The translations under genes and the position numbers were made by a program. From NCBI GenBank assembly GCA_928212115.1, contig CAKMRJ010003334.1, positions 35,531,385 to 35,595,384 on the forward strand: a stretch of 64,000 nucleotides of DNA, read 5' to 3'. The notes beneath the pieces were generated by a model that was not told where the DNA came from, searched no databases, and saw only the letters and a list, made by a program, of their open reading frames with translations. Every line of letters begins with the position of its first letter. The stretch's first letter is position 1. Shown here one piece after another: positions 24,131 through 33,646 of this stretch. Source of the DNA: Lactuca virosa. Lineage: Eukaryota > Streptophyta > Magnoliopsida > Asterales > Asteraceae.

Positions 24131-25250
24131 AATAAAATATGTTAGATTGTTCCTTTTTTTATTTACATGTGGAAGTATGCTAGAACGCGGTTCCAAAATG
24201 TTGTCTCGATTTGGGTGTTTCCAGCAAGCTCGTTGATTGATATTGCAATCCAAGTTTTTATTAACGTCGTTTCCTCATTTTCATCCCATTTATTTTGAGT
24301 CATTTTCCTTTGTCCTTTGATTGCCTTTTTGTTGATTGTGGTTGAGATTCCGACACCCTTTCGACATTATCATTGTGGGAAGATTAGGTTTAGGAAGGTG
24401 GTTGTTGTGAATGTTGAATTTGAAGTTGTCGAAATTATGATTGTTGGAATTGATCAAATTGGTTTGGTGTTTGATAAGAGTGTGGTTGTTAGAAATAGTT
24501 TTGTTGATATGGTTGTTGGAAAATAGGTGATTGTGGAATTGGTGAGTTTGTTGGAAGGAGAATATTCATGAAACCTCCCGGTGACGATTCAAATTTCAGG
24601 TATTGACGAGGTGTTGTATCGAGTGCGGATGTGCCGGTGGGTGAAGTGAGTATGTGTGGGGTGTTTGGATTTTGATCCATTTTTGAGATTGTAGCATAGA
24701 AAGAAAGAAGTGAAAGTTGTGTGTGTTGCGTTGAGATATAATAGTCTTTATATGTATAATTTAAAGGTTTTTAAAAAAATGTTTTTTTTGCCGACGGTTC
24801 GTTCTCAACGGTTACAAGACGGTTGTTTCTTTTCTTTCATTTGTAACGAGACGCAACCAACTTCACGAGAAATTAAACTTACGCATATGGGGGGCGGTGT
24901 GGCATACATTCTTATGCGTGACTTGGCCACACGACACAATGTATTACACTCCATTTAGCCTAATAGAGTTGCTTTTTATCCGATTGATAACTTAGGTGTG
25001 TACTATTTGTTAGTTTTTTTGATTTGGAGTTGCAATAAAAGTATAATTGCAAATGGTTTTAGTGTAACTGGTACAAATAATATTGAATTTTATTTATTTA
25101 TAATAGTGAAGATGATAAAAAATAAAACGTGAAAAAAAGGTAAAAATGGTAGAACATAAACAAGGGGAAAATATAGTAAATTTACATTTTTAAAAACCAT
25201 TTACAACCAAATATTTTTACCGATTTCTTTTCAGCGGGAGAGAAAACTTC
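23180..25250. other. Intergenic with (TA)n and possible PIF ORF1 scrap
   Basis: Mostly AT-rich. (TA)n at 24074-24127. A 63-codon minus-strand frame at 24489-24680 (MDQNPNTPHI, Gln/Pro/Asn-rich end) resembles the N-terminus of PIF/Harbinger-associated ORF1 proteins, but too weakly to call. Direct copies of GTATTTGCATATGTTTAT at about 23669 and 23779. Confidence 0.4.
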
Positions 25251-25282
25251 AAATATTTTCGACAAATACCAAGTACTTTAAT

Positions 25283-25385
25283 CTACACCGTCAAAAGACG
25301 TATCCCATATCATCCACGGTATAAAACAGCGATCCGCGTGAACATATATCCACCAATCAAAACGCTTCCCTGGCTTATATATAAA
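25283..25385 (+). promoter_or_regulatory. Histone H2B promoter, copy 2
   Basis: Contains CTACACCGTCAAA, GACGTATCC, ATCCACGGT, a perfect reversed histone octamer GATCCGCG at 25331-25338, CCAATCAAAACGC and TATATATAAA at 25376-25385. Same order and near-same spacing as copy 1, whose octamer has one mismatch. Confidence 0.8.
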
Positions 25386-25481
25386 CATTTCGAACCAAGT
25401 TCATTATCATCAATCGCTTCCTTCACCAGTCCTCTTTCCTACACAAAAGCGCGCCAACTTTCAATCTCCCTCCCACTTAAA

Positions 25482-25904
25482 ATGGCACCAAAGGCGGCAG
25501 AGAAGAAACCGGCGGAGAAAAAACCAGCTGCGGAGAAGGCACCGGCAGAGAAGAAACCGAAAGCGGAGAAGAAGCTACCAAAGGATGCATCAACGACCGA
25601 TAAGAAGAAGAAGAAGAACAAGAAGTCGGTGGAGACTTACAAGATCTACATATTCAAGGTTCTGAAACAAGTTCATCCTGATATCGGAATCTCAGGAAAA
25701 GCTATGGGAATTATGAACTCATTCATCAACGATATATTTGAGAAACTGGCACAGGAATCTTCAAAACTCGCGAGGTATAACAAGAAGCCTACCATCACTT
25801 CTAGGGAAATTCAGACAGCTGTGAGACTTGTTCTTCCGGGTGAATTGGCGAAACACGCTGTTTCTGAAGGTACCAAGGCCGTCACCAAATTTACCAGTGC
25901 TTAA
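25482..25904 (+). CDS. Histone H2B (copy 2)
   Basis: 140 residues, intronless, same architecture as the copy at 11737: AEKK-repeat tail, KKKKKNKKS boundary, complete histone fold, C-terminal AVTKFTSA with the ubiquitin-acceptor Lys at K136. It carries A16, E29, I70 and A140 where copy 1 has V, G, V and T. The start is the ATG giving MAPKA; the longer upstream frame is 5' leader. Same orientation as copy 1 and shared promoter motifs show a gene duplication now separated by retroelements. Confidence 0.97.
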   Translation: MAPKAAEKKPAEKKPAAEKAPAEKKPKAEKKLPKDASTTDKKKKKNKKSVETYKIYIFKVLKQVHPDIGISGKAMGIMNSFINDIFEKLAQESSKLARYNKKPTITSREIQTAVRLVLPGELAKHAVSEGTKAVTKFTSA

Positions 25905-26981
25905 ATGTTTTCATATTTTCGTTGTAGAAATTTCGAATTTTAAATCACTCTTCTAGATCTTACAGGAATCGACCATTATCCAATGATATCAAACCATTAT
26001 TAGTTCTCTATTTTGTTTCTTAACTTTGAATTAATTTAAATAGACTACTCGAGGTGTGTAATAACGTACTTGGAATCGTTAGTTTAAGTTGCTTTTACTT
26101 TATTTTAACCTCTTAATATCGAAATTGATGGCGGGTTTAATCCTGGTCTAACTAAAAGGACATTTGTCAAGGTCAATCAAAACATGTTTTGGGTATGTGA
26201 CAGAAATAAAAGAAAAATCCTTTCGAATAATATTTATTTATTTTTATTTTTTGCAAAAAACTTTCAAGATTATACGTTAATGTAAAATCAAATTAAAGCT
26301 AACTCTTTGTTTCAACTCGAATATCTTTGTTTATAAAATAATTTGAAGTCGTATAAAAACCAAATAAATCAGTATTCTGGAAGAGAAAGTATAATTATGA
26401 TGAGTGAAACCGAAAATACAACAATTGCGATTGAATTGCTTTTATTTGACAAATTATTTTACAATCACAATGTTTGGAAGCAACAACGATCTTTAAATAA
26501 AATATTAACCTTGTAAAATAGTCAATTTTTTTGGTAATTTGAATAGAAAAAAGTCCAAAGGATGGCAAACCCGATAATTATGTAGAAAGAAAGGGTATTC
26601 TTGGGAATGTGACTCTCTCACCTACCCACCAACGACGGCACACACCGCTGCTTTTACTTATTCCAGGCCCCTCACCAACCGAGTAGTTTACACTTTACTC
26701 TATTTTAAATAGATCTAATATTTTGACTTGACATTGGTTCTGAAAGTATATTTATCAATAAGATTTGTGGTTCACAATTATCATAGTAATATATGATAAT
26801 TATTCTCAGTACTTAAAAATAATTATATATAGTTTGAAATATTATTAAACGCTCTATTTTTAAAAAGCTAAAAATAAAGATCGAAAATGTGTAATTACAC
26901 GTATATACCATATATACATCACATATTGAGATAATTATAAAGATAATAATTAGATATGTGACCCAATATAACCATTTTTTT
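25905..26981. other. Intergenic, nothing recognised
   Basis: 3' region of H2B copy 2, then AT-rich sequence with no ORF above 60 codons and no repeat termini that I recognise. Confidence 0.55.
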
Positions 26982-27219
26982 GGGATAATAACTTGAGAGG
27001 GTAACGTATTTTATCTTTTGATCACATTTGGGATATTAACCCTTAAACTTGTTGAAACGTATAAATGTTACTTTTATTAGTGCTTTTAGCCGGTTACAAC
27101 CAATCATAAGGGTAAAATGTGAACAATTTTAAATAATTTAAGGGTAATCAAACACGAAAAAAGTTCAATGACTAAACCAGAACAAAAGTGAGTTTGTTAT
27201 CTTTTCAAGTCATTATTCT
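26982..27219. mobile_element. MITE, degraded (same family as 28231)
   Basis: Left end GGGATAATAACTTGAGAGGG; the reverse complement of the right end gives AGAATAATGACTTGAAAAGA. The interior has ATCACATTTGGGATATTAACC and GTTCAATGACTAAACCAGAA, inverted counterparts as in the better preserved copy. Confidence 0.65.
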
Positions 27220-28230
27220 ATAAATGGTTCTAAATGTTATTAATGATGATCGCAAAAAGATTATGGAGGTCACAAAAGTGATAATGTTGTTGTAATCGTG
27301 TGATATATATTTATAGCATAAGGTACCATAAACAACACTTATAAATGCAGTAGGTGAGGCTTCAATCACAAAAACTGAAGGGAAAAAAATATGGTGGTTT
27401 CATACATATACTTAGGACGTAGGAGACAGTTTTCACTCCAAAAGGTGGAGACGACAGTTGTAGATCGTGTGAGGAAAAAAGAATATATACTTAGGGCATA
27501 GGTGACGATTTTCACTGCAGAAGATGGAGACGGTTGTTTTGAAGATAATACGATGTTAGATTTGAATGCGGTTTTTCTCTTTACAAGGACATGAGCTTTA
27601 ATTACAAAGTGGATAAAAAGCTCAGGGTTGTGGAGCAGTACATGAGTAGTCTAGGTGCTAGCTTCCTTTACATTGTTTGTGCATTTGCCCAGTTTTGATT
27701 GTTTTTACTTTTAACTTGTTTTGTCGCACCTTCTTTTGTCCGATCCTTCTCCTTTTGAATGATTGCACGTACAACCGAAATGGAAACCGAGTGTTTCGTG
27801 GTTCAAAAATTCAGAATCCCTTTCCCTATCACGACCGCCTTCCTTTTTCTTGCTAGTTATTACTTGCATCTAACTTTTCTAATTGTTGTTAGTTCTATAT
27901 GTTCCTTCTCACCGTGCTCCTTTTGATTTTTGATCTTATTTTTTTGTTTAATTGCTCGTATGTCTCTTTTTCCCTTTGTGTAACTCTTTTGATAATTTCT
28001 TCCCTGTGGGTTGATGTTTCACTTATACATGAATAAAGAAACTCTAGTTAAAAGTTTATCTCATGGACTAGGATTAAAGCCATGGACTACAACATAGTTA
28101 TGTGGTACATATTCTATTTTGTAATACTTTATACAAACACAACTCAAAACAATTCGTAGTGATTGAAATCAAAATTATTAATCGTAGTTGCTACCAATAG
28201 GCAAAATAAAATAAGGGATGATTGCAAAAA
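27220..28230. other. Intergenic with a local direct repeat
   Basis: Two related ~70-bp segments (ATACTTAGGACGTAGGAGACAG at 27409 and ATACTTAGGGCATAGGTGACG at 27487) form a diverged direct repeat. No gene. Confidence 0.5.
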
Positions 28231-28417
28231 GGGATAATGACTTGATAGGGTAACGAACTTTCAATTTTGTTCATATTTAGTCACTGAACTCTTTTTAATG
28301 CTTGATTTACCTCTGAATTATTTGAAATGGTTCACATTGTACCCTTATGACCGGTAGAGTTCAGTGACTAAATATGAACAAAGTTGAAAGTTCGTTACCC
28401 TATCAAGTCATTATCCC
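28231..28417. mobile_element. Foldback MITE (187 bp)
   Basis: Nearly perfect inverted ends of about 60 bp: GGGATAATGACTTGATAGGG, TAACGAACTTTCAA, GTTCATATTTAGTCACTGAA on the left, and the same sequence reading in from the right. Almost the whole element folds into one hairpin. No target duplication could be identified. Confidence 0.85.
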
Positions 28418-28658
28418 TTTATAAAATGACCATCCTCTTTGAAATAGGATGTTTTTAGACTGATTGATTTTGTATCAGTCTGACTATTAGAAGATCGTTG
28501 ATACGAGACTAAATCAATATGAACTATGATATTACATTACATACACTAATTCAAATTGAAACTACTCATTTCAGATTTTAAATAACATTTCATTAAAATT
28601 GCATTTTGGGTTGGCAGAGTGGCAACCAATCTAATAATGACGATGCACTCTTGTTCAA

Positions 28659-28928
28659 GTGGTGCAAGCCTCAAACTTACCAATGCAAACTCAAAGTCAA
28701 CTATTTCCTAGATGCCATTGTGATATTCAAGGTATGTTTATAGTTTTTTCGACTAACAAAAAACCATGTAAGCGTTTCTTTGGTTGCTCATATTTTCAAA
28801 TAATGATAGAGATTGTACGTATTTTGGGTGTGTATGATGAATTACTACTTAATAATTGGTACAAGGAGAAAAATATTGAAATGCAAAAGCTTTTGAGTAA
28901 GATGATTAAGTATCATCCAAATATGTAG
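28659..28928 (+). pseudogene. Possible GRF-type zinc finger fragment
   Basis: A 60-90 codon frame contains PRCHCDIQGMFIVFSTNKKP followed by CKRFFGCSYFQ, resembling the GRF zinc finger (CxC ... NPGRRFxxC). The usual final Cys-x-FF-W block is missing. Its C-terminal part is Lys/Asn-rich, KEKNIEMQKLLSKM. No TATA, introns or neighbours support an active gene; GRF fingers of this type are frequent in uncharacterised plant repeat-associated proteins. Confidence 0.35.
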
Positions 28929-29450
<522 letters not shown>

Positions 29451-29797
29451 GGGAGCAAAAAATGATCTGAATATGATGAAACCCTTCACCTCTCACCAAT
29501 ATATACCTCGGGTCATGGATATGAACCGAGTCTTGGATATTATCCATGGATAAGATCTGCGTGTCATACCTGTAGTTTGAAAGAAACGAGCCGCAGTCCA
29601 CAACATTCCCAAAATACCAGGAATAACCCCTTATAACAAATATATTTCATTAATGAGAGAAAACCAGGAATTGTAATATTGACACAAAACACCCAAACTC
29701 AATAATTAATAAATATGAGATTGAATATTAAAAACACTTGGTATTTTCAACAAAGTTGTTATGGAAAATGAAAATAAAAGAAAATTAGTGTTTATAC

Positions 29798-30111
29798 TAG
29801 GGATGAGCACCGGAACCGGTCCGGGAACCGAACTTGGTGGAAAATAGGAACCGAATCGAACCGCCGGTTCTACCGGTTCTGGTTCTATCGGTTCCGGTTT
29901 CTACCGGTTCTTGCTGGGTCTTCAATGTTGGAATCGGTCCTAGAGAAATAACAACATATTTTGAGAAATATTTCGGTTACGGTTTCGGTTTTTACAGGTT
30001 CTACCGGTTCTCGGTTCCAAAAATCCACAAGAATATCGTCCCGGTCCCGACCCAATCGGTTCTATCCGGTTCCGGTTCCGTTTGGTTCCCCGGTCCAAAT
30101 GGTCATCCTTA
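29798..30111. mobile_element. hAT-type MITE (314 bp) rich in CCGGTT
   Basis: Ends are TAGGGATGAGCACCGGAACC and, inverted, TAAGGATGACCATTTGGACC. It is flanked by a perfect 8-bp direct repeat GTTTATAC (29790-29797 and 30112-30119), the target size of hAT transposons. The interior is packed with ACCGGTT/GGTTCCGG units, several of them palindromic (ACCGGAACCGGT). No coding capacity. Confidence 0.88.
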
Positions 30112-30154
30112 GTTTATACGACATAACGACAATGACAAAGTTGTGTGAAAATAA

Positions 30155-30824
30155 TGATGGGTTTGAGCCATAAAAACTTTCCTATGTGCACATGCAAACC
30201 CTAATGCGTGGATCTAGGTTTCTCTAATTGTACATGCATTCATCCAAGACTTTCAAACCCTAGATCTAATGAGTATAATTCGAAATTAATGAAACAAATC
30301 AGATCTAGATGATTACCTCTTGTTGCTTGCTTGAATCTTCTTGTTCTTGGAGCTTAGAGTCACAAGTGTCACTCCTCTAATGACTTACAAACACTAATTG
30401 GCAAGAGGGCAATATGGGAGAGGGTAAGGACTTATGATTTTCGGCTCTAGGGTTTCCAGGAGAACAAGTGGCCGAAAATCATATCCCAAGGGTCCTACCC
30501 ACAATTTCGTCCACCCCTTAACCATAAAGGTTTCCCAGCCCAAAATGCAACTATCACACATTTGACAGTTTAAGCCCCTTTATTCAATTAATCTCTTTTA
30601 GTCAGCAAATCATTTATCAATTAATTTATGACTAATATTAATTAAATAATATGATTATTCCTTTAATATATTATTCTCATAATATATTAATAAATCATAA
30701 TATCTTCTCTCTCTTCATAAATTACCCTGTCAAGTTGCAATGACGAAGGCAACCCAAAAGGACCATGCACAACCGGGTCAAGTACTTACAAAATATAGTT
30801 ACGGGCTTAGACACTAATCCAACA
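30155..30824 (-). mobile_element. Solo copia LTR (670 bp) with target duplication
   Basis: Minus strand begins TGTTGGATTAGTGTCTAAGC, a start seen in many plant copia (SIRE/Angela-like) LTRs, and ends CCCATCA. A perfect 5-bp direct repeat AATAA flanks it (30150-30154 and 30825-30829). Clean duplication plus single LTR means LTR-LTR recombination removed the interior. Confidence 0.85.
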
Positions 30825-31230
30825 AATAACTCATAGGTAATTCGTAGTCTGTGAATGCTAAGGTCAAAATCCATTACATGATTTCTTTAAAAAGCACACC
30901 AAAATGTTATATAATTCAACGAGCAAAGCTTTGATCCTAAAAAACCTCAAAGCGAACATCGAACAATTTAATGTAAATTCCAATCCATGCAATAAAGTGT
31001 AACATCTCATTTGTCGTTCAATATATCACAAATTTCTATTTTTGATTAGTTCTTCGGATAATCTATTATGTGAATCATAGTCATTTTCTATAATTATGAA
31101 CAATCATTTGGTCATTTTTGTGATTAAAGATAGTGCGATACATTATGTGATTATCTTAAAATGTTTGTTTTGAAATATATAGTAATTGATTTTATAAACA
31201 TAAATTAATTATTATTTTTATATTTTGTCC

Positions 31231-31238
31231 TATATATA
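31231..31238 (+). promoter_or_regulatory. TATA box of the PSAT gene
   Basis: TATATATA about 63 bp before the chosen ATG at 31294. The spacing leaves a short leader, consistent with transcription starting near 31262. Confidence 0.55.
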
Positions 31239-31293
31239 CACATACATACACGCCCTCAAAATCTGCATCCAACCTTCTAATTTCAAGGCAGCC

Positions 31294-32571
31294 ATGGCAA
31301 TGTCAGCCAATACCCCTCACACCCTCCTCTTGAAAAACCCTAGCATCTTAAAAACCTCAACAACCACCACCACCCCTTCCATCCATGCCTTCCCGATCAA
31401 ACGCGCCACCAACAAGCCCATCTCAATCACATGTTCATACTCCGCCACCGTCGCTGCACCACCAGCTTCGGCCTCCGCTCAAGATCGGGTTTTTAATTTC
31501 GCCGCTGGACCCGCCACGCTGCCCGAAAATGTTCTCCGGAAAGCCGAATCGGAGCTCTACAATTGGCGGGGAGCTGGAATGAGTGTTATGGAGATGAGTC
31601 ACAGAGGGAAGGAATTTCTCTCCATCATCCAAAAAGCAGAGTCAGATCTGAGAAAGTTACTCGATATCTCTGAAGATTACGCCGTTCTGTTCCTCCAAGG
31701 CGGCGCCACCACCCAATTCGCCGGCATCCCTCTCAACATCTGTAAACCTGAAGATCCCGTTGATTACATTGTGACCGGGTCGTGGGGCGACAAGGCATTC
31801 AAGGAAGCAACAAAATACTGCAAACCTAAAGTGATCTGGTCCGGTAAATCGGAGAAATACACCGCGGTTCCGTCGTTCGATGAGTTGGATCAGAACCCGA
31901 ACGCCAGGTATTTGCATATATGCGCGAATGAAACTATTCACGGCGTAGAGTTCAAAGACTACCCGACACCTAAAAACAAAGACGCGCTTCTAATCGCTGA
32001 TATGTCCTCCAACTTCTGTTCAAAGCCGGTGGATGTTTCCAAATTCGGGATCATTTACGCCGGAGCTCAGAAGAACGTCGGCCCATCTGGTGTCACAATA
32101 GTGATCATAAGGAAAGATTTGATCGGAAACGCTCAAGAGATTACACCGGTGATGTTGGATTACAAGATCCACGCCGACAACAATTCGTTATACAACACAC
32201 CACCTTGTTACGGGATTTACATGTGTGGATTGGTGTTTGAAGATCTGTTGGCGCAGGGTGGTTTGGTGGAGGTTGAAAAGAAGAACATGAAGAAGGCGCA
32301 GATTCTGTACGATGCGATTGATGAGAGCAAAGGGTTTTACAGGTGTCCGGTTGAGAAATCTGTGAGGTCGTTGATGAATGTGCCGTTTACACTTGAGAAA
32401 TCGGAATTGGAAGGTGAGTTTGTGAAGGAAGCTGCTAAAGAGAAGATGGTTCAGTTGAAGGGGCATAGATCGGTTGGTGGAATGAGGGCTTCGATTTATA
32501 ATGCAATGCCTTTTGCTGGTGTTGAGAAGTTGGTTGCTTTCATGAAGGATTTTCAAGCAAAACATGGGTAG
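31294..32571 (+). CDS. PSAT: Phosphoserine aminotransferase, chloroplastic
   Basis: 425 residues in a single exon. The pyridoxal-phosphate enzyme converts 3-phosphohydroxypyruvate plus glutamate to 3-phosphoserine plus 2-oxoglutarate, the second step of the phosphorylated serine pathway in plastids. Residues 1 to about 62 are Ser/Thr/Pro-rich with few acids, a chloroplast transit peptide. The class-V aminotransferase fold starts at RVFNFAAGPATLP. LQGGATTQF, VTGSWGDKA and ADMSSNF follow. The PLP-binding Lys is K260 in YAGAQKNVGPSG. The C-terminus has GHRSVGGMRASIYNAMP. The start at MAMSANT (31294) fits a transit peptide and the TATA position; the open frame extends 23 codons upstream only through non-ATG codons. 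Tail-to-tail with the pyruvate kinase gene, about 360 bp apart. Confidence 0.97.
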   Translation: MAMSANTPHTLLLKNPSILKTSTTTTTPSIHAFPIKRATNKPISITCSYSATVAAPPASASAQDRVFNFAAGPATLPENVLRKAESELYNWRGAGMSVMEMSHRGKEFLSIIQKAESDLRKLLDISEDYAVLFLQGGATTQFAGIPLNICKPEDPVDYIVTGSWGDKAFKEATKYCKPKVIWSGKSEKYTAVPSFDELDQNPNARYLHICANETIHGVEFKDYPTPKNKDALLIADMSSNFCSKPVDVSKFGIIYAGAQKNVGPSGVTIVIIRKDLIGNAQEITPVMLDYKIHADNNSLYNTPPCYGIYMCGLVFEDLLAQGGLVEVEKKNMKKAQILYDAIDESKGFYRCPVEKSVRSLMNVPFTLEKSELEGEFVKEAAKEKMVQLKGHRSVGGMRASIYNAMPFAGVEKLVAFMKDFQAKHG

Positions 32572-32930
32572 ACTTTTAGAAATTAGACAGCATTATTTGA
32601 TGTTTGTTTTGTAGCGTTTTGTTGTTGGTTGATCTGGTTTTTGATGTTTTTGTTATGTTATGTTGCAAGTCTTGTTTGTTGGGTGTCATTTGGGGAAAAA
32701 GGGATACATGAAGATTAGGTAGTTTTGTTGAATCATTCTGGGTGATGAATATTTCAAATGGAATGACATAATCTGGTTGTTTTTCTTTCTGGCTAGTTGC
32801 AGAATATGTGTATTTATTGTACAGACATGTCAAATTGTTCATTAGCCGAATCAGAAATACCTCATAAAAGGTAATTTAGTGACTTATTAGTCTTTACTCT
32901 TCAAGCTCGATGATTTTGACGACAGAATCA

Positions 32931-33597
32931 TCACCAACCTTTTTGGCAAATGACAACACGATCATGGGACTTGATGAGACCAATGGCTTTTCCATGATCC
33001 AGTGAGATGTTTAAGATTGACTCATTTGTTGCACTTGTTGACTCGGCCTGTTTCCAAGTAATGGAATAAAATATAAAATAAGAAATCGTGCCTCCATTGA
33101 GTTCTCATAAAAGTAGAGAAGACTTTGGAATATGATTGCTGATGTGACACTATAAAAAATACTATATGAAAGTAAAAAGAGATTTTGGAGAAGTGAGAAA
33201 TCTTACAGGATGTCGAGGATCTGCAAGTATTGGAAAGAGACCTCTAACAATAAGAGTTTGTCTTGCCTAGAAATAGAATTTTTAGAGAGCAGAAGAATTA
33301 GATGTATTATTTTACGTAAGTAAATAAATTAGACCATTTGATAATGCGTTGTGTGTACCTCAAAAGCGCCAGTAAATGTCCATCGTAGTTGATTTGTTTT
33401 GAGCCGAGGAATCACAACAGAGATCACAGGCATAGTTGGTCTGTACTTTGCTATCAATCTGCGATAACAAATATACGAAATTATATAGGTTATCACAAAG
33501 GGGTGGTGGCGCAGTTGGCTAGCGCGTAGGTCTCATAGCTAAAGAGTGATCCTGAGGTCGAGAGTTCGAGCCTCTCTCACCCCATATTTTGTTTTCT

Positions 33598-33646
<49 letters not shown>

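Noticed and set aside
31225..31293. Upstream start for PSAT giving a 448-residue protein
   Set aside because: The upstream frame has no ATG (it opens with TTG) and overlaps the TATA box; the ATG at 31294 gives a normal transit peptide.
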